A stretch of 64,000 bases of DNA from [Eubacterium] yurii. GTDB lineage: Bacteria; Bacillota; Clostridia; Peptostreptococcales; Filifactoraceae. The stretch covers positions 33,591 to 97,590 of the forward strand of contig FUZS01000013.1 in the NCBI GenBank assembly GCA_900167215.1, written 5' to 3'. The notes beneath the pieces were generated by a model. That model did not search any database, was not told where the DNA came from, and worked only from the letters and a program-made list of their open reading frames with translations. Both the position numbers and the translations under genes were made by a program. Position 1 is the first letter of the stretch. Every line of letters starts with the position of its first letter. Positions 48,415 to 57,706 of the stretch are shown piece by piece.

Positions 48415-49743
48415 ATGGACGGTCTTATGATATGGAAAAGTATTCTAAATACCTATAAAGACAATATAAATCCAAGTTTTTACAATACTTTTTTCGGAAA
48501 TAACGCCACTATTTTTTACGAATTTTACGACAATACGATATTTCTCAAATGCAGTAACGAATTTATAAGAGAAAATTTATCCAAGGAGCTTAATAAAATT
48601 CACGATATTGCAAGAAATCAGCTCAATCTTGGAGACATTACGGTAAAGCTTATACTCAACGACAACGAAGTACAAAAGATAGTAAAAGAGATTTATCATA
48701 GGGAGAATAAGTATACAAAGTATACCTTTGATGCCTTTGTAACAGGTACATCAAACAATCTTGCCTATGCTGCCTGCATAGCTGTAGCGGAAAATCCCGC
48801 ATTTGAATCTCCAAAGGACGCCTACAATCCATTATTTTTGTATGGTGGTGTAGGTCTTGGAAAAACTCATCTTATGCATGCCATATCCAACAGAATAAAG
48901 GAAAAAAATCCTAACTACAAGGTATCTTACATCTCTTCGGAGACTTTTACCAACGACTTTATCTACTCTCTTCAAAATAGAAAAACTCAAGATTTCAGAG
49001 ATAAGTACAGGGAGCTTGACGCTATATTGATAGATGACGTACAGTTTTTTGCTGATAAAGATACTACACAGGAGGAGCTCTTTCACACATTCAACGAGCT
49101 GTACAGTGCCAACAAGCAGATAATACTATCAAGCGACAGACCGCCAAAAGAGCTGACTACTCTTGAGGATAGACTGCGTTCAAGGTTTGGCATGGGACTT
49201 ACTATAGATATACAGCCTCCTGACTTTGAAACCAGGGTTGCAATACTTGAAAAAAAATGCGAGACAGACAGAAAAGAAGTGCCAAGAGACGTGCTCAATC
49301 TTATAGCTAAAAATATAAAAGCCAATATAAGGGAGCTTGAAGGTGCTCTAAACAAGGTATGCGGATACTCAAATCTGATGAAAAGACCTATTTCATTTGA
49401 ACTTGCCAATGAAGTATTGAACGATTTATTCGACAAAAACAGCGACAGACAGCTAAGCTCTGACTATATCAAGGAAGTTGTAGCCAGAGAGTTCAGCATC
49501 AAATACGATGATTTTTCTTCTAAAAAGAAGACTAAGAACATCGCCTATCCAAGACAGATTGCAATGTATCTCTGTAAGGAATTAATGGATATGTCTCTTA
49601 GTAAGATAGGAGAAGAATTCGGAAACAGAGATCACACTACTGTTATACATGCCTGTAAAAAGGTGGAAGAAGACATACAAAGCAAAAAAGAAAACATGGA
49701 TATGGTAGTTGAAAAATTGATAAAGAAGATAAAGGGAGAATAA
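48415..49743 (+). CDS. dnaA: chromosomal replication initiator DnaA
   Basis: 442 residues. An N-terminal DnaB-interaction domain and short linker are followed by the AAA+ ATPase: Walker A GGVGLGKT at 144-151, Walker B LDAILIDDVQFF near 205, and the box VI arginine region LRSRFGMGL near 260. The C-terminal helix-turn-helix carries the signature GNRDHTTVIHACKKVE near 403, which reads the DnaA boxes. The start is ATG 48415 with GAGGT 7 nt ahead. It opens the + strand replichore and is followed by a terminator and the unwinding region. Confidence 0.98.
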   Translation: MDGLMIWKSILNTYKDNINPSFYNTFFGNNATIFYEFYDNTIFLKCSNEFIRENLSKELNKIHDIARNQLNLGDITVKLILNDNEVQKIVKEIYHRENKYTKYTFDAFVTGTSNNLAYAACIAVAENPAFESPKDAYNPLFLYGGVGLGKTHLMHAISNRIKEKNPNYKVSYISSETFTNDFIYSLQNRKTQDFRDKYRELDAILIDDVQFFADKDTTQEELFHTFNELYSANKQIILSSDRPPKELTTLEDRLRSRFGMGLTIDIQPPDFETRVAILEKKCETDRKEVPRDVLNLIAKNIKANIRELEGALNKVCGYSNLMKRPISFELANEVLNDLFDKNSDRQLSSDYIKEVVAREFSIKYDDFSSKKKTKNIAYPRQIAMYLCKELMDMSLSKIGEEFGNRDHTTVIHACKKVEEDIQSKKENMDMVVEKLIKKIKGE

Positions 49744-49748
49744 GTTAA

Positions 49749-49792
49749 AAAATGGCTATTTTGTATGAAAATACAAGTATAGCCGTTTTTTT
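49749..49792 (+). terminator. intrinsic terminator of dnaA
   Basis: A two-part stem, AAATGGCTAT-TTGTAT against ATACAA-(G)-TATAGCCGTTT, with a GAAA tetraloop and a following T7 run. Confidence 0.85.
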
Positions 49793-49830
49793 GTGGAAAA
49801 GTTACTTTTTTTACACAGATAATTAAGGAC

Positions 49831-49980
49831 TTATCCACAGCTTTATACAAAAAATTTTTCTTTTTACTACAGGGCTTTTTACTACTTATCAACAAATCCA
49901 CAGCCCCTACTACTAATACTACTAAAATATTTATATTTTTTTATATATAAAAGCAAAAAATACAGCTGTTTCCTCATTTA
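49831..49980 (+). other. oriC, downstream unwinding region with DnaA-trio
   Basis: In order: a DnaA box TTATCCACA (49831-49839), TTATCAACA (49886-49894), AAATCCACA (49894-49902), a GC patch GCCCC (49903-49907), then CTA-CTA-CTA-ATA-CTA-CTA (49907-49924) and highly AT-rich DNA. This is the box/GC/DnaA-trio/AT order known as the basal unwinding module of Bacillus-type origins, so strand opening should begin here. Confidence 0.85.
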
Positions 49981-50251
49981 TCATATTAATCTATATAATT
50001 TTTACAATAAAAAATATAGATATAATAAATTAACATGAATATAAGTATTATATATAATAAAGATAGTATATTAAAAATACTTGACACAAGTTATTTAAGA
50101 ATTTATAATTACAAACATAATTAGTTAATATTAATTTCTCAATAAATATATTAAGTAATAATTTATTGTTTTAAATTTTACTCAATAAAAAAAATGATAA
50201 GATGATTTTTATATGGAAAGTTAAGTATTTATTAAAAATGGAGTATGACTT

Positions 50252-50422
50252 ATGAAAAAATATAGAGAATTACTGATTAAAATAGTATCAATAATTTCAA
50301 TTATAACAATTATTCTCATAAGGTTTTTTCAATACAAGAATATGTATTTAAATTTACCTTTGTCTACAATAAATAATATTGCAATTATATTATTGCTTAT
50401 ATCAACTTTTTTAAAAAAATAA
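50252..50422 (+). CDS. small membrane protein between dnaA and dnaN
   Basis: 56 codons from ATG 50252 (GGAG at 50240-50243): MKKYRELLIKIVSIISIIT, then two hydrophobic segments (about 8-24 and 38-52) and an LKK end. A perfect hairpin terminator comes 5 nt after the stop, which supports a real, self-standing gene. No family recognised; very small hydrophobic ORFs in AT-rich DNA can also be chance. Confidence 0.45.
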   Translation: MKKYRELLIKIVSIISIITIILIRFFQYKNMYLNLPLSTINNIAIILLLISTFLKK

Positions 50423-50427
50423 AAATT

Positions 50428-50453
50428 ACACCAATTCAAATTGGTGTTTTTTT
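50428..50453 (+). terminator. intrinsic terminator
   Basis: ACACCAA...TTGGTGT hairpin followed by T7, directly after the small membrane gene. Confidence 0.8.
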
Positions 50454-50511
50454 ATACCTAAAGTTATTATCACTTATACTTTTTTCATCATTCATATAGT
50501 AATACTAAAAT

Positions 50512-50600
50512 CTTATAAAATAATGTAAGTCCACTATAGATAATATTATTACTTATGAATATCATCAAAAAATTTACTGTTATAAACTGATAAATTTAAT
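50512..50600 (+). repeat. possible degenerate family A repeat
   Basis: It starts ATACTAAAATCTTATAAAATAATG, very like the left end of family A, but the right end is not recognisable. Confidence 0.4.
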
Positions 50601-50612
50601 TATAATGTAGTC

Positions 50613-50664
50613 ATTCAACTTTTCCACATGAAAAACACATTGACTACATTGAAAGTTGAGTTAT
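50613..50664 (+). repeat. short family C-like inverted repeat
   Basis: 52 bp with family C ends, ATTCAACTTTTCCA and GAAAGTTGAGTTAT, and the C left-end word CACATGAAAAACACATT. AATGTAGTCA (50604-50613) and TGACTACATT (50641-50650) add a second nested inverted repeat. Confidence 0.55.
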
Positions 50665-50715
50665 TTATTAAAAATCTAATAAAATTTTTAATAAATACAC
50701 GAATAAAAATTAATT

Positions 50716-50749
50716 AAGGATTTTCAAATCATAATATTTGAAAATCCTT
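50716..50749. terminator. hairpin before dnaN
   Basis: Perfect 14-bp stem AAGGATTTTCAAAT/ATTTGAAAATCCTT with a 6-nt loop and a modest T-rich tail. It may insulate dnaN from upstream transcripts. Confidence 0.65.
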
Positions 50750-50835
50750 CTTTATTATGGTAAAATTTATATTGTATTTTTAAGTTTAGTATATTTTATA
50801 AATTGTATTATATAATTTTAACTCAAGAGGTAGAT

Positions 50836-51939
50836 ATGAAATTCAAGGTAAATCAAAGAGAGCTTTCGAAGGCTATATCAGTTGTGCAAAAGGCGGTAGC
50901 CACGAAGAACACTATGGAAATATTAAAGGGAATATATTTTGAAATAGAAGAAGGCAATCTACTGCTCACTACCAATAATATGGAGGTGGGTATACAGACA
51001 TCTATTGCCTGTGAAGTATACGAAGAAGGTAAGATAGTAATAGATGCGAAGATAATATCTGATATAGTGCGTAAGCTACCTAATGATACCATACATTTCA
51101 CATCTATTGATGAAAATGATCTGATAGAAGTCAGATGTCAAAACTCAAAATTCAACATCAAATATATAAGATGTGAAGACTTTCCTATGCCGGCATATAT
51201 AGATGATAGATTTTTCGTAAAAATAGAGGCTGACGATTTTAAAAATATGATATTAAAGACTAATTACGCCATAGCAAGCAACGATCCTAATCAGATATAT
51301 ATGTGTCATTTTTTCAAAATAGATCAAAACAGATTCACTATGTTTTCTGTAGATAATTTCAGATTTGTGGTTATGGAAAAAGCATTTGAAGACATATCTT
51401 TCGACGAGAAAAAGCTGATTATAAACGGAAGTATATTGACTGATATAGCAAAGACTATAGAAGATGGAGTGGAATTTGTAAAATTTGCCTTTGATGACAA
51501 GCATATCTGCGTAATAATAGATGAGACTGTAATTACAAGTAATTTGGTTACAGGAAATTTCATAGATTATGAGTCAATAATACCTAAAAATGAGAAATCT
51601 ACTGTAACTGTAAGGTCAAGTGACCTAAAATCAGCTATAGACAGGGTGTCATTGCTTTCAAACAATAAGCTTATAAAATTGGAATCAAAAGATTTTATGA
51701 TGAATATAACTTCAAGAAACGATCAGGTGGGAAATGCCAATGAGATAGTGGATATAAAGCTTGAGGGTGAAAACTTTGAGATAGCATTTAACTGCGAGTT
51801 TTTACTTGACATACTAAAAAACGTGGACGATGAGTATATCACAATGAAGATAACTAATTCTCTAAGCCCTTGTAAGATAACATCTGAAAGTGATGAAAAT
51901 TATATACATGTAATATTGCCTGTAAGGATAAAAAAATAG
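50836..51939 (+). CDS. dnaN: DNA polymerase III beta sliding clamp
   Basis: 367 residues from ATG 50836 (AGAGG 5 nt ahead; the longer frame to 50803 lacks a site). It has the three-fold clamp architecture of about 120 residues each. Marks: MKFKVNQRELSKAISVVQKAVATKNTMEILKGIYFE at the start, RVSLLSNNK in the third domain, and the end ESDENYIHVILPVRIKK, close to the usual C-terminal (L)PxR. It forms the dimeric ring that holds polymerase on DNA. The phosphodiesterase gene follows after 2 nt, not the S4-domain gene and recF as is common. Confidence 0.96.
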   Translation: MKFKVNQRELSKAISVVQKAVATKNTMEILKGIYFEIEEGNLLLTTNNMEVGIQTSIACEVYEEGKIVIDAKIISDIVRKLPNDTIHFTSIDENDLIEVRCQNSKFNIKYIRCEDFPMPAYIDDRFFVKIEADDFKNMILKTNYAIASNDPNQIYMCHFFKIDQNRFTMFSVDNFRFVVMEKAFEDISFDEKKLIINGSILTDIAKTIEDGVEFVKFAFDDKHICVIIDETVITSNLVTGNFIDYESIIPKNEKSTVTVRSSDLKSAIDRVSLLSNNKLIKLESKDFMMNITSRNDQVGNANEIVDIKLEGENFEIAFNCEFLLDILKNVDDEYITMKITNSLSPCKITSESDENYIHVILPVRIKK

Positions 51940-51941
51940 AT

Positions 51942-52463
51942 ATGAAGATAGTATTTGTAAGCGATACGCACGGAGATGAAGAGGCTCTCAAAAATATAGT
52001 GGAATTTTCTAAAGGATATGATGCAATAATACACACAGGGGACGTACTGCCCTACGGTGTGGCACATTCATGCTTTATCAGTGACTATATTTCTACACTT
52101 GATAATATATATTTTGTAAGGGGAAATACTGATTATTTTGACGGTATGAGATTGATGGGTAAGGATGTAAGCGAGTATGAGCGTATTTTCAGCTTTGACA
52201 ATCTAAGAATCTTTGCTACGCATGGATTTATAAAATCAATGACATCTTATGAAAAAGAGGCAAGGGAAAATAAATGTGACATCCTTGTCTACGGTCATAC
52301 TCATGTCAAAAAATTGGAGAAAAAGGACAAACTTATCATATTAAATCCCGGCTCTCCGTCAAGACCGAGGGACTATGCTCCGTCCTTTGCCATACTTGAA
52401 GACAAGGTCATCGCGCTTTACAACGCTGATGATTTTGAGATAATTGAAAAGCTTAATATTTAG
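51942..52463 (+). CDS. YfcE/MJ0936-family metallophosphodiesterase
   Basis: 173 residues with metal motifs VSDTHGD (5-11), IIHTGDVLPYG near 30, RGNTDYFD near 65, and VYGHTHVKK near 115, ending NPGSPSRPRDYAPSFAIL. Members hydrolyse phosphodiesters in vitro; the cellular substrate is not known. It begins 2 nt after dnaN, so the two are co-transcribed. Its terminator, directly after the stop, has been duplicated by the island insertion. Confidence 0.9.
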   Translation: MKIVFVSDTHGDEEALKNIVEFSKGYDAIIHTGDVLPYGVAHSCFISDYISTLDNIYFVRGNTDYFDGMRLMGKDVSEYERIFSFDNLRIFATHGFIKSMTSYEKEARENKCDILVYGHTHVKKLEKKDKLIILNPGSPSRPRDYAPSFAILEDKVIALYNADDFEIIEKLNI

Positions 52464-52470
52464 ATGTAAA

Positions 52471-52494
52471 AGACATAGTGTGAAAGCTATGTCT
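52471..52494 (+). repeat. 24-bp island boundary, left copy (yfcE terminator stem)
   Basis: Palindromic sequence AGACATAG-8 nt-CTATGTCT, identical over 24 bp to 60126-60149. Only the right copy still has its T-run. It is the direct repeat that bounds the foreign island. Confidence 0.85.
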
Positions 52495-53905
52495 CAGACT
52501 GTAGACAAAGGTAGGGCGAAAGCCCTATTTTTGTATCAAAAAATACCATTTCCAATCGAAATTTTTCCCAAAAAATGATATAATAAAACAAAGGAGAGTG
52601 ATTGGAAATGCTTAGTTTAACCCCCATCGATAATCGAAGAAAAGTAGAGCTTAGTTGTCTGGAAGACTTGGTTCCTAAAAATCATATTCTAAGAAAAGTA
52701 GATCGCGTCATCGACTTTGGGTTTATTTATCCGCTGGTAGAACCTTTGTACTGTAAGGATAACGGCAGACCTTCGGTCGATCCGGTCGTCCTATTTAAAA
52801 TCGTATTGATTCAATATCTTTTTGGGATCCGAAGTATGCGTCAGACGATACGCGAAATTGAAGTCAACGTCGCTTACCGCTGGTTTTTAGGTTATGGTTT
52901 GTATGAACCGATTCCACATTTTACAACTTTTGGAAAAAACTATGTCCGACGATTCAAAGATACCGACATCTTCGAACAGATCTTTTATCATATCTTGGCA
53001 CAAGCCATTAAAAAAGGCTTTGTCGATCCCAAAGTTGTGTTCATCGACTCCACTCACGTAAAAGCAGCTGCCAACAAGAAAAAATTCACCAAAGAAACGT
53101 TGGAAATCGAACGAAAAGCATATCAAAACGACTTGGAACAAGAAATCAATTGTGATCGAGAGGTACACGGAAAAAAGCACTAAGGGAACAGACTTCGACG
53201 AAGAAAGAGCGAACGGTTACAAAAAGCACCACCGATCCGGAGTGTGGTCTGTTCCATAAAGGCGAACATGAAAAACAATTCGCATACACTGTCCATACCG
53301 TATGTGATCAAAACGGTTTTATTCTAAAAGCACAAACGACCCATGGGGAAAAAAGGATTTTTTCCAACAAAAGACTTCTATTACGATGAATACTACGATT
53401 GTGTGCTATGTCCCCAGAATCAAATTCTTTCCTATGTAACCACAACCCGAGAGGGTTACAAAGAATTTCGAGGAAAAGAATCCATATGTGCCTCTTGTCC
53501 TCAGCGGACAAAATGTTTTAGCGGGAATCAACGCTTTAAGACCACCTTTAAACACATTTGGTCAGAATATCTTGAGATATCCGAAGACATCCGCCACTCC
53601 GGCAAAGGGAAAGCGTATTACGCCAAACGCTCTGAGACGATCGAACGAGTATTTGCGGATGCGAAAGAGAAACACGGTTTTCGATATACCACCTATCGAG
53701 GCAAAGCGAAAATGCAAATGAAAGCTTTGCTTACTTATGCTGCCATGAATCTCAAAAAAATGGCATTATGGGCAGAAAAGCAGAGGAATAGTCCTTTGTT
53801 TTTTGCGATTTTAGATCCGATCTGCTCACAGACTACGAAAAAATCACAAAAAAGAAGACAACCTCAAATTTTCGTGTGTTGAAAATTTAGTTTGTCTTCT
53901 CTCTG
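52495..53905 (+). mobile_element. IS1182-family insertion sequence, defective
   Basis: 1411 bp with imperfect 15-bp terminal inverted repeats: CAGACTGTAGACAAA (52495-52509) and TTTGTCTTCTCTCTG (53891-53905), 12 of 15 matching. It contains one transposase gene with a frameshift and an internal deletion. It abuts the 24-bp palindrome on the left and another hairpin on the right. G+C is clearly higher than the host DNA. Confidence 0.75.
52602..53882 (+). pseudogene. IS1182-family transposase, frameshifted and internally deleted
   Basis: The first part (to 53183) reads LTPIDNRRKVELSCLEDLVPKNHILRKVD, with GRPSVDPVVLFKIVLIQYLFGI and FIDSTHVKAAANK, the DDE N-terminal half. Near 53175-53180 one base is missing (AAGCACTAAGG where AAGCCACTAAGG would continue KPLREQTSTKKE). 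The shifted frame runs on to QTT near 53340, where about 55-65 residues, including the second Asp region, are deleted. A third frame gives GKKGFFPTKDFYYDEYYDCVLCPQNQ to the end, with SETIERVFADAKEKHGFRY holding the Glu. The start may be TTG 52602 or ATG 52608. Not functional. Confidence 0.85.
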
Positions 53906-53940
53906 AAATGGCTAACTCTTTACGAGTTTGCCATTTTTTT
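53906..53940 (+). terminator. hairpin terminator at the right end of the IS
   Basis: AAATGGCTAACTC (53906-53918) and GAGTTTGCCATTT (53924-53936) pair with one mismatch, followed by T-run. It begins exactly at the IS end. Confidence 0.75.
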
Positions 53941-53990
53941 TGCATGCGTTTCTTCCTATTATATAGCACACAACCACCCAATTTTTTAGA

Positions 53991-55016
53991 TTAGCCCAAA
54001 TCCAATTTCAAATCACTGCTCTTAATCCAACCCATTTTTCGCAGGATATTCGCAAAAAACAAAGTCAAAATCGCCGGTAGAATAAAATGCAAAATGGCAA
54101 TGTATAAAAAAATTGTGCTCGATGCAACTCCCGCCTCGCTCATCGCCTGATAAGTGCCGAACTGACCCACGAAACCGCTCGTTCCCATTCCCGAACCGAT
54201 TGGCGTATTTTGCATTTTGAACACCAATGTCGAGAGCGGCCCCGTAATAACCGATGCCATAGTCGGCGGAATCCAAATTTTCCAGTTGCGCACAATGTTC
54301 GGTACTTGGAGCATTGAAGTCCCCAAGCCTTGCGCAACCAATCCGCCCCATCCGTTCTCTTTATAACTCATCACCGCAAAGCCGACCATCTGCGCCGCAC
54401 AACCCGCCGTTGCCGCACCGCCAGCCAAACCGCCGAGCGACAGCATCATTGAAAGAGCCGCCGAGCTGATTGGCAAAGTCAATACCATTCCCATGACCAC
54501 CGACAAAATAATTCCCATTAAAAAAGGTTGCAAAGTCGTCGCATACATAATAAAACTTCCGAGCGCATTCATGGCTTTTGCAATATACGGTCCAATCGTC
54601 GTTCCGATAAATACACCTACAAAAACCGTAACCGCCGGTGTAACCAAAATATCCACCTTCGTTTCTTTGGAAACCAACTTCCCGCATTCCGTCGCAACCA
54701 AGACCGACAAAAAAGCTCCCGCCGGTCCGCCCACCGCATTGCCGGCTGCACCGGTGACTACCGATGAGAACAAAACCAAAGGCGGTGCTTTAAGCGCATA
54801 AGCAACCGCCACGCCAATCGCCGCTCCGGTCATGTCCCGACTGATGGGCCAAAGCACCTCGGTCAAAAAAGTCAAACCGAACTTCGACCCGATCGTATTG
54901 AGAATCGTTCCAATCAACAACGAAGAAAAAAGTCCCAATGCCATGTGTCCCATTGCATCAACCAAGTAGCGTTTCACCGAAATTTCAATATCCTTGCGTT
55001 TCAAAAATTTAATCAT
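53991..55016 (-). CDS. PTS-type membrane permease, EIIC-like (PTS_EIIC_2 family)
   Basis: 341 residues with about ten membrane segments, very rich in Gly, Ala and Leu (VVTGAAGNAVGGPAGAFLSVLVATECGKL, LGGLAGGAATAGCAAQMVGFAVMSY). It fits the stand-alone EIIC-like family in Firmicutes, which is not linked to EIIA/EIIB genes; the substrate is unknown. The frame is intact, with GGAGG-like AGGCG before ATG. Base composition is near balanced, far from the host's AT-rich genes, so it was acquired recently. It is the only clearly intact gene of the island. Confidence 0.75.
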   Translation of the reverse strand: MIKFLKRKDIEISVKRYLVDAMGHMALGLFSSLLIGTILNTIGSKFGLTFLTEVLWPISRDMTGAAIGVAVAYALKAPPLVLFSSVVTGAAGNAVGGPAGAFLSVLVATECGKLVSKETKVDILVTPAVTVFVGVFIGTTIGPYIAKAMNALGSFIMYATTLQPFLMGIILSVVMGMVLTLPISSAALSMMLSLGGLAGGAATAGCAAQMVGFAVMSYKENGWGGLVAQGLGTSMLQVPNIVRNWKIWIPPTMASVITGPLSTLVFKMQNTPIGSGMGTSGFVGQFGTYQAMSEAGVASSTIFLYIAILHFILPAILTLFFANILRKMGWIKSSDLKLDLG

Positions 55017-55616
55017 TTCGCCTCCAACTTTTGTTATATTATAATCAAAAAACAGATTATTATTAGAATCATTGTAACAGTTATTCTAATTTTTTCAACC
55101 AAAGTTTTTCGATTAACTAACATTATAGAAGCTAAAAATATTGATTCCCTTTATTTCTTTTCAAAATCAATAATTATATACTTATTCTCGGACCCGAAAT
55201 TCTTTTTGTTATATATATGTTCTGATTTATGAGTTTGATTTCAAATTGAAATCTAAAGCTCAAAACCGCACATCTAAAATCGTAATTCCAAGCACAATCA
55301 CAAAACCGCAAATCTAAATCGTAATTCTAAGCACAATCACAAATTCCAAATTGAGTCTTTTCAAAACCCGACATTCCAATTTGAAATCAATAATCTATAC
55401 TCCGTATTCCGATACATTCTAAAAGTTTAATATAAACTCTAATATGATTTTTAACTATCTTTTCAAAAGTTCTTATATCCGGTATAGCCTGTTGTTTCAG
55501 GTATTTCCAGTATTTTGTGTATCGGGAGATACTCACATATTTCTTAAATCTGCTTGTGTTTTTGCTTTGAAAGGTAGTAAAGAAGTAGTAAAACATCTCT
55601 TTCCCTTTAAGCCGCC
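55017..55616. other. island spacer
   Basis: About 600 bp. It contains the upstream region of the EIIC gene, a short palindrome GATTTCAAATTGAAATC near 55229, and the tandem repeat at 55262-55340. No gene seen. Confidence 0.35.
55262..55340 (+). repeat. two-copy tandem repeat of about 40 bp
   Basis: AAAACCGCACATCTAAAATC... (55262-55301) is repeated as AAAACCGCAAATCTAAATC... (55302-55340); both end AAGCACAATCAC. It lies in the spacer of the island. Confidence 0.75.
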
Positions 55617-56747
55617 AGTCTGAAAAATTCCGCTTGTGCGCTGTCAAAGGTGGCGTGTGCGTAATAGTTCAGGGTCATTGTAATGTTGGCGTGTCCCATA
55701 AGATACTATAAGGCTTTTGGATTCATTCCCGCATTTGCCATGTTGGTGCAGAATGTGTGCCGCAAGGTATGGGGCGTTGTTACCACCGGCAAAGCTTCCC
55801 CATGGTTTTGGTTGTACTTTTCTACCAGCCTGCTAAACATAATGACATAGCCATTACACACTTTCGGTGTCCCGTTGCTTGTGAGAAAGAGAAAGCCTGT
55901 GTAACCGTCAACGGTAAAATTACTATTCTTTCGGTTTTGCAGCACTCTCTGTAAGGCTTCAAGTACACGGTCGCTCATTGGAATTTTGCGAATGCCGTTA
56001 TCCGTTTTCGGTGTTTCAATGCGGTATGACTTTTTACCGGAGTATTGAAGCTGATGATCTATATTGATTGTCCGATTCTCAAAACCAATATCTCTGTCCG
56101 TCAAACCGCAGAACTCGGAAATCCGAAGCCCTGTTCCAAGCAAAATGATAAGCTCGTCATAATATTTGTAATAGACCTTATCGCTTTTCACAAAAGCAAG
56201 TAAACTGTCTTCCTGCGTAGGCGAAAGAGGTATCTTCGGTTCGGTGTCATCCTCAATGACAGTGTTGATATGAAAGTCAAAGGGATTTTTCCTGATACAG
56301 TCATACTGAATAGTGGTGTAAAAAGCTGCCTTTAGAGAACGCTTATAGTTGCTGATTGTTTTGAAAGAATAACCTTTTCCTTTCATTCGTAAAGCCCATT
56401 CCTTTGCATCGGACATTCTCACATTCTCAATGCTGTATGCTCCGATGGTATTTATCTCAAGTATTCTCATGAGATGCTTTCGACCTTGTTTTGTACCATG
56501 CCTTACATTTGCATGATTTCGTATGTGCTTTTCGTAAAGCTGGTATACGGTCATTTTCTTTCCAACGAGGTCAATCTCGTCATCAAAGTCTTTTTGTATC
56601 CCTTTGACTTTTTCACGCAGAGATTTATCCTCGCGTTTTCCTTTTGGTGTCTTATTCGTAGGAACTAATTTCCATGCGTACACAAACTGCGGTTTTCCAA
56701 AAGTATCTGTATATTTTTAAGCATATCTCCCGTCTTTTTTCTGACAT
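55617..56747 (-). pseudogene. Tn916-type tyrosine integrase, broken
   Basis: Closely follows the Tn916 integrase: SLREKVKGIQKDFDDEIDLVGKKMTVYQLY, SDAKEWALRMKGKGYSFKTISNYKRSLKA, TGLRISEFCGLTDRDI with the first catalytic Arg, and HTLRHTFC. After MNPKAL an amber TAG (55706-55708) stands where Gln is expected; the frame goes on YLMGHANITMTLNYYAHATFDSAQAEF to TAA at 55617, so the last catalytic His and the Tyr nucleophile are cut off. At the 5' end ATG 56747 (AAAGGAG upstream) gives MSEKRRE, then a deletion and a TAA before KYTDTFGKPQFVY. It cannot make an active integrase without suppression. Confidence 0.88.
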
Positions 56748-56821
56748 TTTATGCTCCTTTCCAAGACGGAAAGAGCTTGATATGCTATACCTATTATACC
56801 ATCATCAAGGCCCGATCTCCA

Positions 56822-57024
56822 TTAGATTGTGTCAACCGTATCGATCATTTTTTCAAGCTGATTGCGCTTAATCTGAATACGTTGCCGTTTAATATCACCC
56901 AATTTGCAGTAGGATTTTCTTCGACTAACTTTCGCAGCTTATTTTCTCCGATGCGAAAATACTTTGCCGCTTCTTCTATGGTAAGGGTATATTTCTCCCA
57001 GATAGGGACATCCGTTTGATTCAT
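56822..57024 (-). pseudogene. Tn916-type excisionase, frameshifted
   Basis: It starts [37 protein letters not shown], the winged-helix start of Xis. At AACGGCAACGTATTC one C is missing relative to AACGGCAACCGTATTC; with it the end would read [19 protein letters not shown]. The length is 203 nt, one short of a multiple of three. Confidence 0.85.
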
Positions 57025-57444
57025 CTCATCGCCCCCTTTCTCAAAATAGGTATAGTAAAAGTTCTGATATTTATATTTAAGAAAGGCATTACCGGATGGC
57101 TGTAAGCATTAGCCTCACAGGAATCTCACCCCTGCATGGTTCTCATGCAGCCCTACCCATTGCCTGCGACGCTTTTAACGCTCGGACTGTGGCTGTAAGG
57201 GAGTATCATTATGTATTTTGTGCTGTCATGGCTTGCAAGGTGCTACGCTTGCTTTGCGGTAGAATATTTTTCGCTCGGCTTCCGTGTAAAGAGGTGTCAT
57301 GGCGTATTCTCCGCACAGCTAAGGCACAAAAGGAAAGTGTCCGGTTTGCCCTATGATACGCCGCCGTTATCTTGCGGGTATATTTGTCAAAGAACAGGTT
57401 CAAGACTGCCTTATCTGCGGAAAGGGAAACGCAGACGACTATTC
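57025..57444. other. non-coding part of the Tn916-like remnant
   Basis: About 420 bp of foreign composition between xis and the HTH gene. A plus-strand frame of 86 codons (57096-57356) is open, but it has no ribosome site and I do not recognise it. A GCATG...CATGC hairpin near 57135-57150 is visible. Confidence 0.35.
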
Positions 57445-57696
57445 TTAAATCTTGAACATAAGGACAGCCTGCATGAGCTTTGAGCGAAGGCGATCTCGTA
57501 TATCCTAATCTATGCCATAATAGGTGTTTCCCCGCTCATCACGGAGCTTTCTCATAGAAAGGTGTGCGATATAGCCTGCGTAATGCTGCATGACAATATT
57601 CATTGCCTGCGGCTCTCCTTTGATTGCGGATATGATTGCTGGATAAGGCAACAAGCCGCGTTCATCATCGGTTGTTTTACCAGTGGTGGTAGTCAT
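57445..57696 (-). pseudogene. Tn916 Orf8-like helix-turn-helix protein, nonsense mutation
   Basis: From ATG 57696 it reads LLPYPAIISAIKGEPQAMNIVMQHYAGYIAHLSMRKL and continues to YYGID, followed by TAG (57505-57507). After it the same frame gives DIRDRLRSKLMQAVLMFKI to TAA at 57445, so a single codon change cut the last 20 residues. The intact family belongs to the regulatory genes of Tn916-like elements. Confidence 0.8.
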
Positions 57697-57706
57697 AAGC
57701 GTGTTC

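Noticed and set aside
55228..55246. Palindrome GATTTCAAATTGAAATC as a recombinase core site.
   Set aside because: No second copy at another island end; composition alone makes such palindromes likely.
57096..57356. 86-codon plus-strand frame within the Tn916-like remnant.
   Set aside because: No ribosome site and antisense to the element's gene order; cannot be supported as a gene.
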